NCBI GenBank assembly: GCA_025057575.1
Contig: JANXBO010000025.1
Span: 1-35,074 of the forward strand
Direction of reading: 5' to 3'
From: Candidatus Caldisaccharidevorator malaysiensis
GTDB lineage: Bacteria; Armatimonadota; Fervidibacteria; Fervidibacterales; Fervidibacteraceae
DNA: 35,074 nucleotides
Shown here: positions 8,281 to 16,531 of the stretch, piece by piece
How the letters are laid out: each line of letters starts with the position of its first letter
Numbering within the stretch: the stretch's first letter is position 1
Translations under genes and position numbers: made by a program
The notes under the pieces: generated by a model
Told to the model about the DNA's origin: nothing
Database searches by the model: none
Seen by the model: the letters and a program-made list of their open reading frames with translations, nothing else

Positions 8281-8970
8281 ATGCGCCCTTACTGGTTTGG
8301 CCTCTTGATCATTCTGCTGACGGGCTCGGTCACTATCCATTTAGGTCGGGCAGGTCCCTCTGAGCCGACCCCAGCGCCTCCCCAGAAGACGGTCCAGCCC
8401 ATTTTTATCCCTCCCAACAGCAACCTGACCACTGAATTGCAGTTGACGAGGGAAGATCTTCTGCCCCTGGTGGCTCAGATCCTTTCCCATTTCGGGATTC
8501 AGCAGGCGGGTGGACGGGTTATTCCCGGCGAAGAACTGAAGGGTATTTTATCGGCTTTGGAAGCCCTCTGGCTGGTGGAATACGAGATAACGCAAAGAGG
8601 AGTGACCGTTTCCGATGCTCTCAAGATTCAACAAGCCTTTATGGAGCAACAGGGCTGGCGGCGGATTTTCTGGAACCGAACCAGCCGGGGTAACCGGGAG
8701 GCTCTCCTGATGGTAGATCCTCCACGAAATGGTCTGTTTTTTGTTCAAGCGAGAGAGAGTTCCAAGGCTTTGAAGGTCTTGGTCGTGCGGACGAAGGGAA
8801 TGATTGATGCCTCCACTGCTGTTGGCATCTTGATGACTTTTTTGGTCAAGCCGGAGGTCATCCCGCCGACGATCGCCTCTCCGCCCCCCTCGGAAAAGAA
8901 AGAACCTCCTCCTTCCGAAAAGCCCTCCACTAGTGCCGGGGAAGCGCCTGAAGAGGGGGAGAAAAAGTAA
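8281..8970 (+). CDS. Secreted protein of unknown function with Pro-rich tail
   Basis: I do not recognise this 229-residue protein. It has a short basic start and a hydrophobic segment that reads as a signal peptide or anchor (residues 4-20). A Pro-rich linker follows, then a globular region of about 150 residues. The final 30 residues are Pro/Ser/Glu/Lys-rich with two P-P-P/P-S-E-K repeats. The middle part (N-R-E-A-L-L-M-V-D-P then A-L-K-V-L-V-V-R-T-K-G) resembles small secreted proteins with a single alpha/beta domain, but I would not name it. ATG 8281 follows GGTGAG at 8271-8276. A GTG at 8272, immediately after the rhomboid stop, would add three residues. It is probably translated with the rhomboid gene. 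Confidence 0.6.
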   Translation: MRPYWFGLLIILLTGSVTIHLGRAGPSEPTPAPPQKTVQPIFIPPNSNLTTELQLTREDLLPLVAQILSHFGIQQAGGRVIPGEELKGILSALEALWLVEYEITQRGVTVSDALKIQQAFMEQQGWRRIFWNRTSRGNREALLMVDPPRNGLFFVQARESSKALKVLVVRTKGMIDASTAVGILMTFLVKPEVIPPTIASPPPSEKKEPPPSEKPSTSAGEAPEEGEKK

Positions 8971-8971
8971 G

Positions 8972-9904
8972 ATGCCGCCGGTGAAAGTTGTGGTGGTCGG
9001 GAGTGCCAATATGGACTTGATCGGTTTGTGCCCCCACTTGCCTGCTCCCGGTGAGACAGTTTTGGGGACAGGTTTTGAGATGGCTTGCGGGGGCAAAGGA
9101 GCCAATCAAGCCGTTGCCTGCGCAAGGCTGGGCGCCGTGACTTTTTTCGTCTGCCGACTGGGCAAGGACTCTTTCGGAGACCTTTTGGAGGAAAATTTGC
9201 GCAAAGAGGGCATTCGCACCGATGCCGTCGTCCGAGATTCAGAAATGCCCTCAGGAGTTGCCCTCATCTTCGTGGACAGTAAAGGTCAAAATCAGATTTT
9301 GGTGGCTCCTGGGTCCAATGGGCGGCTGTCCCCGTCCGATTGGCAGGGCAAGGAGGAGGTCTGGAAGGGGGCGGACGCCCTGCTCCTTCAACTGGAAATT
9401 CCCGTGGAGACGGTTGCTGCTGCCCTTCACCGAGCCCGAGAGGAAGGGGCGCTCACTGTGCTCAACGCCGCCCCCTTTCGCCCTTTGCCCCAACACATCT
9501 GGTCCCAGGTCAGCGTTTGTGTCGTCAATGAAAAGGAGGCAGAAGCCTTTACGGGTGTTCCTGTCGCCGAACCGAACGATGCGGTCACAGCCGGTCAATG
9601 GTTCCTGGCAAGGGGCACCGATGCCGTCGTCGTCACCCTTGGAGAGAAGGGTTCCGTTTTAGTGTTGAAAGACTCCTACACGGTTTTCCCTGCCTTTGCC
9701 GTCAACGCTGTGGATGCGACCGCTGCTGGCGATGCCTTTTGTGGCGCACTGACCGTCCGGCTGGCGGAGAAAGCCCCTCTTACAGATGCCCTTCCCTTCG
9801 CCAACGCCGCCGGAGCCCTCGCCTGCACCCGTTTGGGCGCTCAACCCTCCCTCCCGACTCGCCAAGAAGTGGAAACCTTTTTGAAAGAACGAACAGCCAG
9901 TTGA
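8972..9904 (+). CDS. rbsK: Ribokinase, PfkB family
   Basis: This 310-residue sugar kinase should phosphorylate ribose (or a close sugar or nucleoside) with ATP. G-S-A-N-M-D-L at the N terminus and G-G-K-G-A-N-Q-A-V-A-C-A-R-L-G around residue 40 are ribokinase signature 1. V-N-E-K-E-A-E and D-A-T-A-A-G-D-A-F-C-G-A-L (signature 2, with the catalytic Asp of A-A-G-D) complete the set. The first Thr of the usual D-T-T-A-A-G-D is Ala, a mild change. ATG 8972 fits the family start; an upstream in-frame ATG at 8933 lies inside the preceding gene and would add a basic tail. The gene begins one base after the preceding stop, so it is probably co-translated. Confidence 0.85.
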   Translation: MPPVKVVVVGSANMDLIGLCPHLPAPGETVLGTGFEMACGGKGANQAVACARLGAVTFFVCRLGKDSFGDLLEENLRKEGIRTDAVVRDSEMPSGVALIFVDSKGQNQILVAPGSNGRLSPSDWQGKEEVWKGADALLLQLEIPVETVAAALHRAREEGALTVLNAAPFRPLPQHIWSQVSVCVVNEKEAEAFTGVPVAEPNDAVTAGQWFLARGTDAVVVTLGEKGSVLVLKDSYTVFPAFAVNAVDATAAGDAFCGALTVRLAEKAPLTDALPFANAAGALACTRLGAQPSLPTRQEVETFLKERTAS

Positions 9905-9925
9905 CAGGAAAACTTAAGGAGCACG

Positions 9926-10750
9926 ATGATGAGCCTTTTTGATTGGCAGCAGTCCCTTTTGCAGTGTCCCTTTGATGGTAGCGACGTGATCGTTGCCGAT
10001 CGGGCTGCTCAGTGCGTCCGATGCGAGCGGACCTTTCCGGTCCAAGACGGGATTGTCCGTTTTGTCGTCCCTGACTTAGAGCATCTTCAAGATCCCGATG
10101 AATGGCGATGGAAGCAATCGGAGATGGAGGCGCGCAACGAGCAAGCGTCCTTTTATGATCGTCTCATCGGGCTGATGATTCTGACGCCTCTGGAGGGTCC
10201 GATGACCGTTAAGGCGCTCTTTCCGGATACTCAATGCGTCCCTCTCCTTGCCGAAATCGGCTGCGGAACGGGACGAATGCTGGTCCGGCTGGCGAGCCGG
10301 GCTCAGAAAGTGATCGGCGTGGACATCTCTTTTGAATCGTTGCGCAAGTGTCGGGAACGCTTGCAGGCAGCGGGAAAAAGAGATTATCTTCTTGTTCACG
10401 CTGACGCTTCGTTTTTGCCGTTGAAGTCGGCGTCAGTGGACGCAGTCGCCTCCTGTCAAATGATTGAGCATCTTCCGTCCGACCGGATGAGGAGAAAGGC
10501 AGTCCAAGAGATGACCCGCCTTTTAAAGGTCGGGGGTCGCTTTGCCCTATCGGGTTACCACTGGTCGTGGCTGGTCCGCTGGTTCGGTCCTAAGGAAGGG
10601 GTTCACAAAGGGGGCATTTACTACTATCGGTTTACCCGCGACGAGTTCCTTTCCCTCATTCCTTCGGAAATCAAAACCGAAAAACTCACTTCCATTGCTG
10701 GTTATGCCTGGTTAGTCAGTGGTGTTAAAGTCCGAGGGCAATCTGGTTGA
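9926..10750 (+). CDS. Class I SAM-dependent methyltransferase with N-terminal zinc ribbon
   Basis: A 274-residue methyltransferase. The N-terminal 45 residues form a Trm112-like zinc ribbon with C-P-F-D and C-V-R-C, ending in F-P-V-Q-D-G-I-V-R-F. The catalytic part has motif I (E-I-G-C-G-T-G-R-M, about residue 110), an acidic end to strand 2 (G-V-D-I-S), and C-Q-M-I-E-H-L-P as motif IV. This matches the UbiE/Methyltransf_11 group; the substrate (lipid, quinone, RNA or small molecule) cannot be told. AAGGAG at 9916-9921 is four bases from ATG 9926 and seven from ATG 9929, so the second ATG may be the true start. It follows rbsK by 21 bases and is the last gene of the rightward group. Confidence 0.8.
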   Translation: MMSLFDWQQSLLQCPFDGSDVIVADRAAQCVRCERTFPVQDGIVRFVVPDLEHLQDPDEWRWKQSEMEARNEQASFYDRLIGLMILTPLEGPMTVKALFPDTQCVPLLAEIGCGTGRMLVRLASRAQKVIGVDISFESLRKCRERLQAAGKRDYLLVHADASFLPLKSASVDAVASCQMIEHLPSDRMRRKAVQEMTRLLKVGGRFALSGYHWSWLVRWFGPKEGVHKGGIYYYRFTRDEFLSLIPSEIKTEKLTSIAGYAWLVSGVKVRGQSG

Positions 10751-10776
10751 GGACATTCAAGAAAGAAATTATTCAT

Positions 10777-11787
10777 CTATTGATTCAAAGTCACCCAGGA
10801 TTTGTCCGACGCTGCCCGATAGGCGGCTTCCGTGACGGCTAACACCCTCAGGGCTTCTTCGGGAGGACTCTCATTTTGCCCTTTTCCCAGGATCAAGTCC
10901 ACCAAGTTTCGGTCGGGGTTAGAAGGAGGACCCATATCCTGTTCGGGGACGGCAGTCGGCTGACCGTCACTGGCGTAGCGCGTCACCGGCGGGCTAACCG
11001 TCAGATCCACCTTGAGGGTGCCATCAGTGCCGATGAACTCGTAGGTCTCTTTGTAATAAGGAAGGTCTCCGAGGGCAACGAGAGAGACCAGGCATCCGTC
11101 ATCCATCCGAATGGTGACGATGTCGTTGATTTCAACGGGACTGTCCAGATGGCTGAGGGTCGCCGTAACCTCAGCAGGGCGACCTGGCAGAGTCCACAGG
11201 ACGATGTCCACCAGATGGCTCCCTGAGTCCATCAGCATTCCGCCTCCGCTGACAGTGGGCACTTGTCTCCAGGTTCCCTGCGTTGCCCTTTTCCACCCGT
11301 GACCCACAATCCCGTAAGCCACCTCCAACCTTCCGATCGCTCCTGACCGGATTTGCTCTCGGACGAAACGGAAGGCGGGCATATAGCGGCGCTGATAACT
11401 GACGACAACGATGCCCCCTCTCTCATCTTTTTTCCGCACGATGGTTTGGACCTGGTCCACCGAAACGGCTAAGGGCTTTTCTACCAGAACCGCCAGACCC
11501 TTTTCCAGACAGGCGATCACCTGCTCGGCATGATAAGAATGGGGGGACAGGACAAGGACACCGTTTAAGGGGACCATGTCCAACATCTGGCGCCAGTCCG
11601 GAAAAACGGTCTGCGGTCCTGGCTCTAAATCGGCAGCCCTTGCAAGCCGTTCGGCGGCAGACCAATTCGGATCGCTAAAGGCAACAACTCTTGCTTCGGG
11701 AATCGCTTTAAGGTTTCTCAAATGAGCCGAAGCGATCACCCCACATCCAATGAACCCGAGCCGGATAAAGTTAGTCTCCATCTCCAT
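10777..11787 (-). CDS. Gfo/Idh/MocA family oxidoreductase
   Basis: The second enzyme of this family in the window, 336 residues. G-F-I-G-C-G-V-I-A-S-A-H near residue 10 is the NAD(P)-binding loop, and V-E-K-P-L-A-V near residue 95 contains the catalytic Lys of E-K-P. Q-R-R-Y in the middle and S-G-G-G-M-L-M-D-S-G-S-H-L-V-D fit the substrate-binding domain of sugar or inositol dehydrogenases of this group. It is clearly different in sequence from the gene at 1593-2540. ATG 11787 has GGAGG (11793-11797) five bases away; a GTG at 11793 is the longest alternative. It overlaps the start of transcript-mate 11771-14128 by 17 bases. Confidence 0.83.
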   Translation of the reverse strand: MEMETNFIRLGFIGCGVIASAHLRNLKAIPEARVVAFSDPNWSAAERLARAADLEPGPQTVFPDWRQMLDMVPLNGVLVLSPHSYHAEQVIACLEKGLAVLVEKPLAVSVDQVQTIVRKKDERGGIVVVSYQRRYMPAFRFVREQIRSGAIGRLEVAYGIVGHGWKRATQGTWRQVPTVSGGGMLMDSGSHLVDIVLWTLPGRPAEVTATLSHLDSPVEINDIVTIRMDDGCLVSLVALGDLPYYKETYEFIGTDGTLKVDLTVSPPVTRYASDGQPTAVPEQDMGPPSNPDRNLVDLILGKGQNESPPEEALRVLAVTEAAYRAASDKSWVTLNQ

Positions 11788-14128
11788 CGCCACCTCCGGT
11801 CAGTTGTTGCCACGATGCCAATAAAATCCCTGCCAGCAGGTAACAGGCACCCCCAAAAAGGAAGGCTTTGCTATATCCGAGAGTTCTCCCGATGAGGACC
11901 GTCGTCATTGACCCGAGGACTGAGGTTACTCCATTGACGCCCCACAAGTAGGGGACGGGAACGCCCCACTTTGTCGGTGACAACCGAAGGGCTGTGGGGA
12001 ACGGGACCCCCATCGGCAGACCCAGTAGAAAACTCATCAGGACCAGACCAAGGAGACGAACAAGAAGGCTTTGAACCTGAAGAAAACTGGAAAAATGTCC
12101 GATGAACAGAGCCAATGAAATTCCGAGCCCGCAAACGACCAGACAAGATGCCGACGCCCATTTCGTCAGTTGCCCTTCTGTGATCCTTTGGCTTAGGCGA
12201 CTTCCCAGGGCGCTGCCGGCGAGCATACTGGCAACGACCAGAGCGAGGCTGTGGGTGGGGCTGGGAAGGAGCAGCAAGGTCCGCTGCAGGACGGCAACTT
12301 CTATCATCAAGTAGCCAAAACCCAGCGCCGCAGCATAAAGGGTCGGGAACCAGACGGCGGAGACCGGCACGCCTTCCGACCTCATCTGAAGACCAGCGAC
12401 AACGGCAAAGACAAGGACCACTCCCAAACCCGCCATAAGGAACTGCCACAAAAAGGACGGGATTCTGGGGGAGAGGTCAGCGAAGAAAGGGGCATCGTCG
12501 GTGACCGGTGCCGTCCAGACACCGACTTTCCAAAGGACATCCTGAACCACTTGGTCAGAGGAAAGGTCACCTTCGGCGATGGCAGCAACAGGGTCCTGGA
12601 AACCGACACCAGGGACAGCAACGGGCATCGCCCCCCAGCGCTGGGTGACGGTTCTCAGAAGGTGTTCCCACCGCTCGCCAAAGGGCTGACGAGACAGGAT
12701 GACCAGGTGCCGATAGGGGCTGACCTTTTGCTCCTCTTGCCCTGCCGACCACCAGGCGATGTGGCGGGTCGCTTGCGACTCGTCTTTGCCCGTCTCGGAA
12801 ACGACGACCTTTAGGCAAGTCAGCCACCATCGGAGCGCTAAAAAGGGCTCCTGGGTAATCAGAGCGACCATTCCTTGGTCGGTCAGGGCTCTCCAATAGT
12901 CTCGGCAACCTTCCAAGGTGTGAATGTAACTTTCCACCAACGCCAGTCCCGTCTTGCCCATCGTTGCCGTCTGCGTGAGGGCCATCACGATAAGGTCATA
13001 CCGTTGGGGGCTGGTGCGGACGAAGGAGCGACCTTCCGCCAAAATGAAGCGAACCCCCGGACGATGGAAAATATCACCCGTAAAGTGGCGAAAACGACGG
13101 GCGACCTGCCACATACCGGGATTAACCTCCACAGCGTCTACGGCTTGGGCACCGGCGATGAGTGCCGCTACCACGTCAGCACCACCCCCCGCCCCCAGCG
13201 ACAGAACCCTCCCCAACGGTCGCCGCCTGTTTCCCTCTAATGGAAAAGTCAACAAGGCGTATGGGATGCCCATAAGGGACTCCATCAGAAACAGCCCTTC
13301 CGAAAGGCGCCCCCCCTTGAGTTCAATCAAGGTGGCGGGCACCTCACCATCCGTGAAAGCGTGAAGGAGACCGGGTGTCAGGTCACTGGCGACGACGTCG
13401 GTCCTTCCAAATGCATTCCAAACGCTAAAAACGATTCGGGACTTTTGCGCTGGGTCCGCCAGTTCTGCCAGCATCGGTTTGTTGAATTGAGGGTCCGCGC
13501 CCCGAACAGGGGGAAGATCCCACCACTGATAGCGATCGTTGCCCGCAGCGAACGCCACCGTCAGCAAAGCAGCAGGAAACAGAACCAGTTTCCATTTGAA
13601 GGCAGTGACGAAAGCAGCGGCAAGGAAAGCCAATCCTGAGAGAGCAATGGTGAAGTTGAGAGCACCCAGAAGATTGAGACCGACGATCACGACACCGGCA
13701 GCCAAGGCAGCACCGGCTAAATCCCAAGCATAAAGCCTGCCCGCCCAATGAGCCCAACGGCTTAAAAGAAGAGACAAACCCCCGCCGACAAACAGAAAGG
13801 GCAGTAAAGAAACAGCACCCGCAAGGAGAAACTGATTGGGACTGACGGGAAGGATCCAGTAAAGGAGCAGGAAAAGGGAAAGGAGAATGGTAAAGGGAAA
13901 GGCAACAAGGCAATAAAGGATCATTTTTTCCTCGCTCAGCCGACGACGGAGCCAAAGTCCCAAATAGCCTCCGAACCCCAGACCCAAAAGGGCGATCGCC
14001 AGAGCGAGAAAGGCAAAGTGATACCTTAAGACGACGGCAAAAATCCTCGTGAGCGCAATTTCCAAAGACAATCCCGTCAAAGAAAGAAGAAAGACCGTTA
14101 ATGCCGACCAGAAAAACCGCTCTGTCAT
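11771..14128 (-). CDS. Polytopic membrane protein with spermidine-synthase-like (SAM-binding) domain
   Basis: This 785-residue protein has three parts. Residues 1-195 contain about six membrane helices. Residues about 210-500 form a Rossmann domain like spermidine synthase, with L-S-L-G-A-G-G-G-A-D at 309-318, V-E-V-N-P at 333-337 and Y-D-L-I-V at 377-381. Residues about 550-780 contain six or seven more helices ending in the transporter-like segment M-G-V-P-F-P-T-A-L-R. Such fusions are annotated as spermidine synthase-like or fused MFS/spermidine synthase proteins in many bacteria and have no settled function. The usual Asp pair of polyamine synthases is not convincing, so aminopropyl transfer is unlikely to be certain. 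ATG 14128 has only a weak GGAG upstream. Confidence 0.72.
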   Translation of the reverse strand: MTERFFWSALTVFLLSLTGLSLEIALTRIFAVVLRYHFAFLALAIALLGLGFGGYLGLWLRRRLSEEKMILYCLVAFPFTILLSLFLLLYWILPVSPNQFLLAGAVSLLPFLFVGGGLSLLLSRWAHWAGRLYAWDLAGAALAAGVVIVGLNLLGALNFTIALSGLAFLAAAFVTAFKWKLVLFPAALLTVAFAAGNDRYQWWDLPPVRGADPQFNKPMLAELADPAQKSRIVFSVWNAFGRTDVVASDLTPGLLHAFTDGEVPATLIELKGGRLSEGLFLMESLMGIPYALLTFPLEGNRRRPLGRVLSLGAGGGADVVAALIAGAQAVDAVEVNPGMWQVARRFRHFTGDIFHRPGVRFILAEGRSFVRTSPQRYDLIVMALTQTATMGKTGLALVESYIHTLEGCRDYWRALTDQGMVALITQEPFLALRWWLTCLKVVVSETGKDESQATRHIAWWSAGQEEQKVSPYRHLVILSRQPFGERWEHLLRTVTQRWGAMPVAVPGVGFQDPVAAIAEGDLSSDQVVQDVLWKVGVWTAPVTDDAPFFADLSPRIPSFLWQFLMAGLGVVLVFAVVAGLQMRSEGVPVSAVWFPTLYAAALGFGYLMIEVAVLQRTLLLLPSPTHSLALVVASMLAGSALGSRLSQRITEGQLTKWASASCLVVCGLGISLALFIGHFSSFLQVQSLLVRLLGLVLMSFLLGLPMGVPFPTALRLSPTKWGVPVPYLWGVNGVTSVLGSMTTVLIGRTLGYSKAFLFGGACYLLAGILLASWQQLTGGGDGDGD

Positions 14129-14185
14129 TTTTGACTCGCTCCAAACAGAGATTGTGGAACGGTGAAATGAGGGGCTTGAAGCGGT

Positions 14186-14419
14186 TTACTTTTTTCGGGA
14201 CTTTCTGGCGCTGATCCAAGCACCGGCTTTGGAGAGGAGAGATTGCAGCCAGCCAGGGGCTTGGACGAGAACATTTTCATAGCCGCAGTTGGGGCACTTG
14301 ATCAAAAGACGGCACTGACCGTGAAGGGGACAGGTCTGACAGACCGTCGCCCGCGCCTGAGACATTGGGAATTCAAACCCGCAAAGGGAACAGACAATTC
14401 TCTGATCTCCGTCGTTCAT
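14186..14419 (-). CDS. Small zinc-ribbon protein beside split FeoB
   Basis: A 77-residue cysteine-rich protein. C-S-L-C-G-F-E-F near residue 10, C-Q-T-C-P-L-H-G-Q-C in the middle and C-P-N-C-G-Y-E make three cysteine clusters, enough for one or two zinc or iron sites. A basic C-terminal tail follows (S-A-R-K-S-R-K-K). Small proteins with C-x2-C-G-F-E-F and C-P-x-C-G-Y ends occur next to ferrous-iron transporters in other bacteria, from memory. It starts ten bases after the FeoB membrane gene and AGGAATCAGGA lies just before ATG 14419, so it is very likely part of the same transcript. A role in metal handling is an inference from position. FeoA is not seen nearby. Confidence 0.75.
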   Translation of the reverse strand: MNDGDQRIVCSLCGFEFPMSQARATVCQTCPLHGQCRLLIKCPNCGYENVLVQAPGWLQSLLSKAGAWISARKSRKK

Positions 14420-14429
14420 TCCTGATTCC

Positions 14430-15899
14430 TTAAGCGGGGATCAGACGAGTCCAGGTAATCAGATGGGAGGCGACCCAGCCGGTGAAGAACGCCAAGGTGA
14501 AGATCAAAACGGTCATCAGAACACCTGTTTTCCAACCCTGTTCTCGGACCATCATCAAAAAGTTGGCGATGCAGGGGACAAAGAGAGTCAGAACAATGGC
14601 AGTGACGACCAAGTCCTTGCCGCCGATAACTCCTTTTTCCACCATATCCAAAAGCCCCGCCGCCCCATAGTCCCTGCGGAAAAAGCCAAAAAGAATGACC
14701 GGCGCCAAAGACGAAGGGAGCCCGATCCAAGCGACCGGGTAACTGAGCACTGCAATGATCAGATCAAAGATGTGGGTCAGTTGACCCAGCCAGATCAGAA
14801 AACTTGCCAGCAGAAAAAGAGGGGTCACTTCCCAAAGATACCACTGGAGGCGGCTCAGCGTTTTGGCAAGGACATTCTCCAATCGGGGCAGCCGTAGGGG
14901 GACGACTTCAAGGTAGAAGCGGGGCGGCTCTCCGGGAAGGATTCGGGACGACAAGAATCCGACGGTTAGGAACATCAGCGAGACGAAAAAAGCCCATATT
15001 GCTATGCCGAAGGGAATCTTGGAAACGGTAGCCATCAAAACCCCCAATTGGGCAGAGCACGGGACCGCCAAAGCCAGAAGGAAAATGGCGATCATTCGTT
15101 CCCTTCGGGTTTCCAAGATTCTGGTCACCATCGTCGCCATCGTGTCGCAGCCGAAACCCAAGACCATCGGAATGACAGCCCGACCCGAAAGCCCGATCTT
15201 CTTAAACAACCGGTCCACCAGCAAAGCCAGCCGGGGAAAGTAACCGCTGTCTTCTACCAGAGAAAAAACCAAAAAGAAAGCCGTGACGATGGGCAGCAGA
15301 AGAGCAAGGGCGTAGCGCACACCCAAAGTAATCAGACCGTATTCGCCGACGAACAAATCTTGCAAAATTGACCAAGGGATCAGCCACTGAAAGAATCGGA
15401 TGATGGGCGGGAGCAGGTATTCGCCGAAAAGGGTATCTTCCAGAAACTCCACGACCGTTCCGGCTGCGAAGACACCGACGAACTGGTAAAAGGCGAAGTA
15501 GAGAAGCAATGCCAAAAAGATACTTCCGTAGAGGGGATTGATCAAGAGGTCGCTGATCTGCTGGGAAAGGGTTGGCAATGTTGGGGCTCTCTGACGCACA
15601 CATTGGCGGCAGAGGGCTTCGGACAAACGCTGGCGGGCAGTGACGATCCGGTAAAGAGGGCTCCTCTCGCCACCTCGCCCTGCCGATTGGAGCAAGCGCC
15701 GAATTTTCCCTTGTGTTGTCTCTGGTTCCTTCTGAAAGACCAGTTGCCAAATTTCCGGATCCTCTTGAATGATTAAAAGGGCAAGGGACCGCTTGCTCAA
15801 TCCATAATCAGCCGTTAAGAGCGACTCAACTTGAGCGATTAAGTTCTCCAGAGAGGGGTCATACTGAACGAGAGGCGCTGTCGCTGCTGAGGATTTCAT
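14430..15899 (-). CDS. FeoB-type ferrous iron transporter, membrane (Gate) half encoded separately
   Basis: This 489-residue protein is the membrane part of a FeoB Fe(II) importer. The first 120 residues match the helical guanine-dissociation-inhibitor region (Y-D-P-S-L-E-N-L-I-A, then L-S-K-R-S-L-A-L-L-I). Two Gate-type blocks follow, including G-L-S-G-R-A-V-I-P-M-V-L-G-F-G-C-D-T-M-A-T-M (the conserved G-x-x-C-x-x-x-x-x motif) and P-C-I-A-N-F-L near the end. ATG 15899 has GGAGGG with a six-base spacer, and this start lies inside the upstream G-domain gene with a 41-base overlap in another frame. The G-domain is absent here. Together the pair covers the usual FeoB length. Confidence 0.85.
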   Translation of the reverse strand: MKSSAATAPLVQYDPSLENLIAQVESLLTADYGLSKRSLALLIIQEDPEIWQLVFQKEPETTQGKIRRLLQSAGRGGERSPLYRIVTARQRLSEALCRQCVRQRAPTLPTLSQQISDLLINPLYGSIFLALLLYFAFYQFVGVFAAGTVVEFLEDTLFGEYLLPPIIRFFQWLIPWSILQDLFVGEYGLITLGVRYALALLLPIVTAFFLVFSLVEDSGYFPRLALLVDRLFKKIGLSGRAVIPMVLGFGCDTMATMVTRILETRRERMIAIFLLALAVPCSAQLGVLMATVSKIPFGIAIWAFFVSLMFLTVGFLSSRILPGEPPRFYLEVVPLRLPRLENVLAKTLSRLQWYLWEVTPLFLLASFLIWLGQLTHIFDLIIAVLSYPVAWIGLPSSLAPVILFGFFRRDYGAAGLLDMVEKGVIGGKDLVVTAIVLTLFVPCIANFLMMVREQGWKTGVLMTVLIFTLAFFTGWVASHLITWTRLIPA

Positions 15900-16473
15900 A
15901 AAGGACCCTCCGAAGGGTTGGGATCCCGCGCCCGTCGGTTGCCACCACTTCCACGACGGGCACGCCCAAATGCGCAGAGAGAGTGACCGCATTTACCTCT
16001 AAACCCAACCGCTGGGCTTCGTCCATCATATTGAGGGTCAGGACGACCCGAAACCCTGCCTCTATTAACTGAAGGGTCAGCGGTAGCATTCTCTCCAAAT
16101 TCTTGGCGTCCACAATGTGAACGACAATGTCCGGTGTCTCGTCCATCAACAGGCGCCGGGCAACCTTTTCCTCTTCACTGCTGACCAGCAAGGAGTAAAG
16201 ACCCGGGGTATCCACAATCTCGCAGAGAAGGTTGCCGATGTAGGTCCGTCCCCGAAAAACCTCAACGGTCGTCCCTGGGTAATTGGATACCGTCACGTAA
16301 AGACCCGTCAAGCGGTTGAAAACGAGGCTCTTGCCGACATTCGGGTTGCCGACGATGGCAATCTTTTTCGCCGGCTGAATTTCCAACGGTCGGTGCCACA
16401 AACGACCCCAAAGGGCGGCTAGGGCAGCACCGATGGACCGGCGCCGGTTCGTCCCCAAAGATTTTTCGCTCAT
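15859..16473 (-). CDS. FeoB-type GTPase domain encoded separately
   Basis: This 204-residue protein is the cytoplasmic G-protein part of FeoB. G-N-P-N-V-G-K-S is the P-loop (G1). Y-P-G-T-T-V is the switch I Thr region, D-T-P-G is G3, N-M-M-D is G4 and V-V-A-T-D-G-R-G fits G5. It stops just where the G domain ends in ordinary FeoB, so it would need the next gene product to form a transporter. No transmembrane helix is present. ATG 16473 has AGGAG only one base away, too close for comfort; a TTG 15 bases downstream is possible. An N-terminal tail of about 35 residues (G-T-N-R-R-R-S) precedes the G domain and is not typical. Confidence 0.87.
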   Translation of the reverse strand: MSEKSLGTNRRRSIGAALAALWGRLWHRPLEIQPAKKIAIVGNPNVGKSLVFNRLTGLYVTVSNYPGTTVEVFRGRTYIGNLLCEIVDTPGLYSLLVSSEEEKVARRLLMDETPDIVVHIVDAKNLERMLPLTLQLIEAGFRVVLTLNMMDEAQRLGLEVNAVTLSAHLGVPVVEVVATDGRGIPTLRRVLYEILSSDSASRSV

Positions 16474-16531
16474 TCTCCTACTTATCAGACGAAATTCACG
16501 GGTCTCCCGTTAACCCAAAGACCGTTGCGGG

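Noticed and set aside
13425..14219. 264-codon open frame overlapping the membrane spermidine-synthase-like gene
   Set aside because: It is another frame of the same strand with Cys/Arg/Ser-rich low-complexity text; the 785-residue frame has clear domains.
15859..15899. FeoB as a pseudogene broken by a frameshift
   Set aside because: The downstream half has its own well-placed ribosome site and ATG, both halves are complete and the break is at a domain border. A sequencing error cannot be fully excluded.
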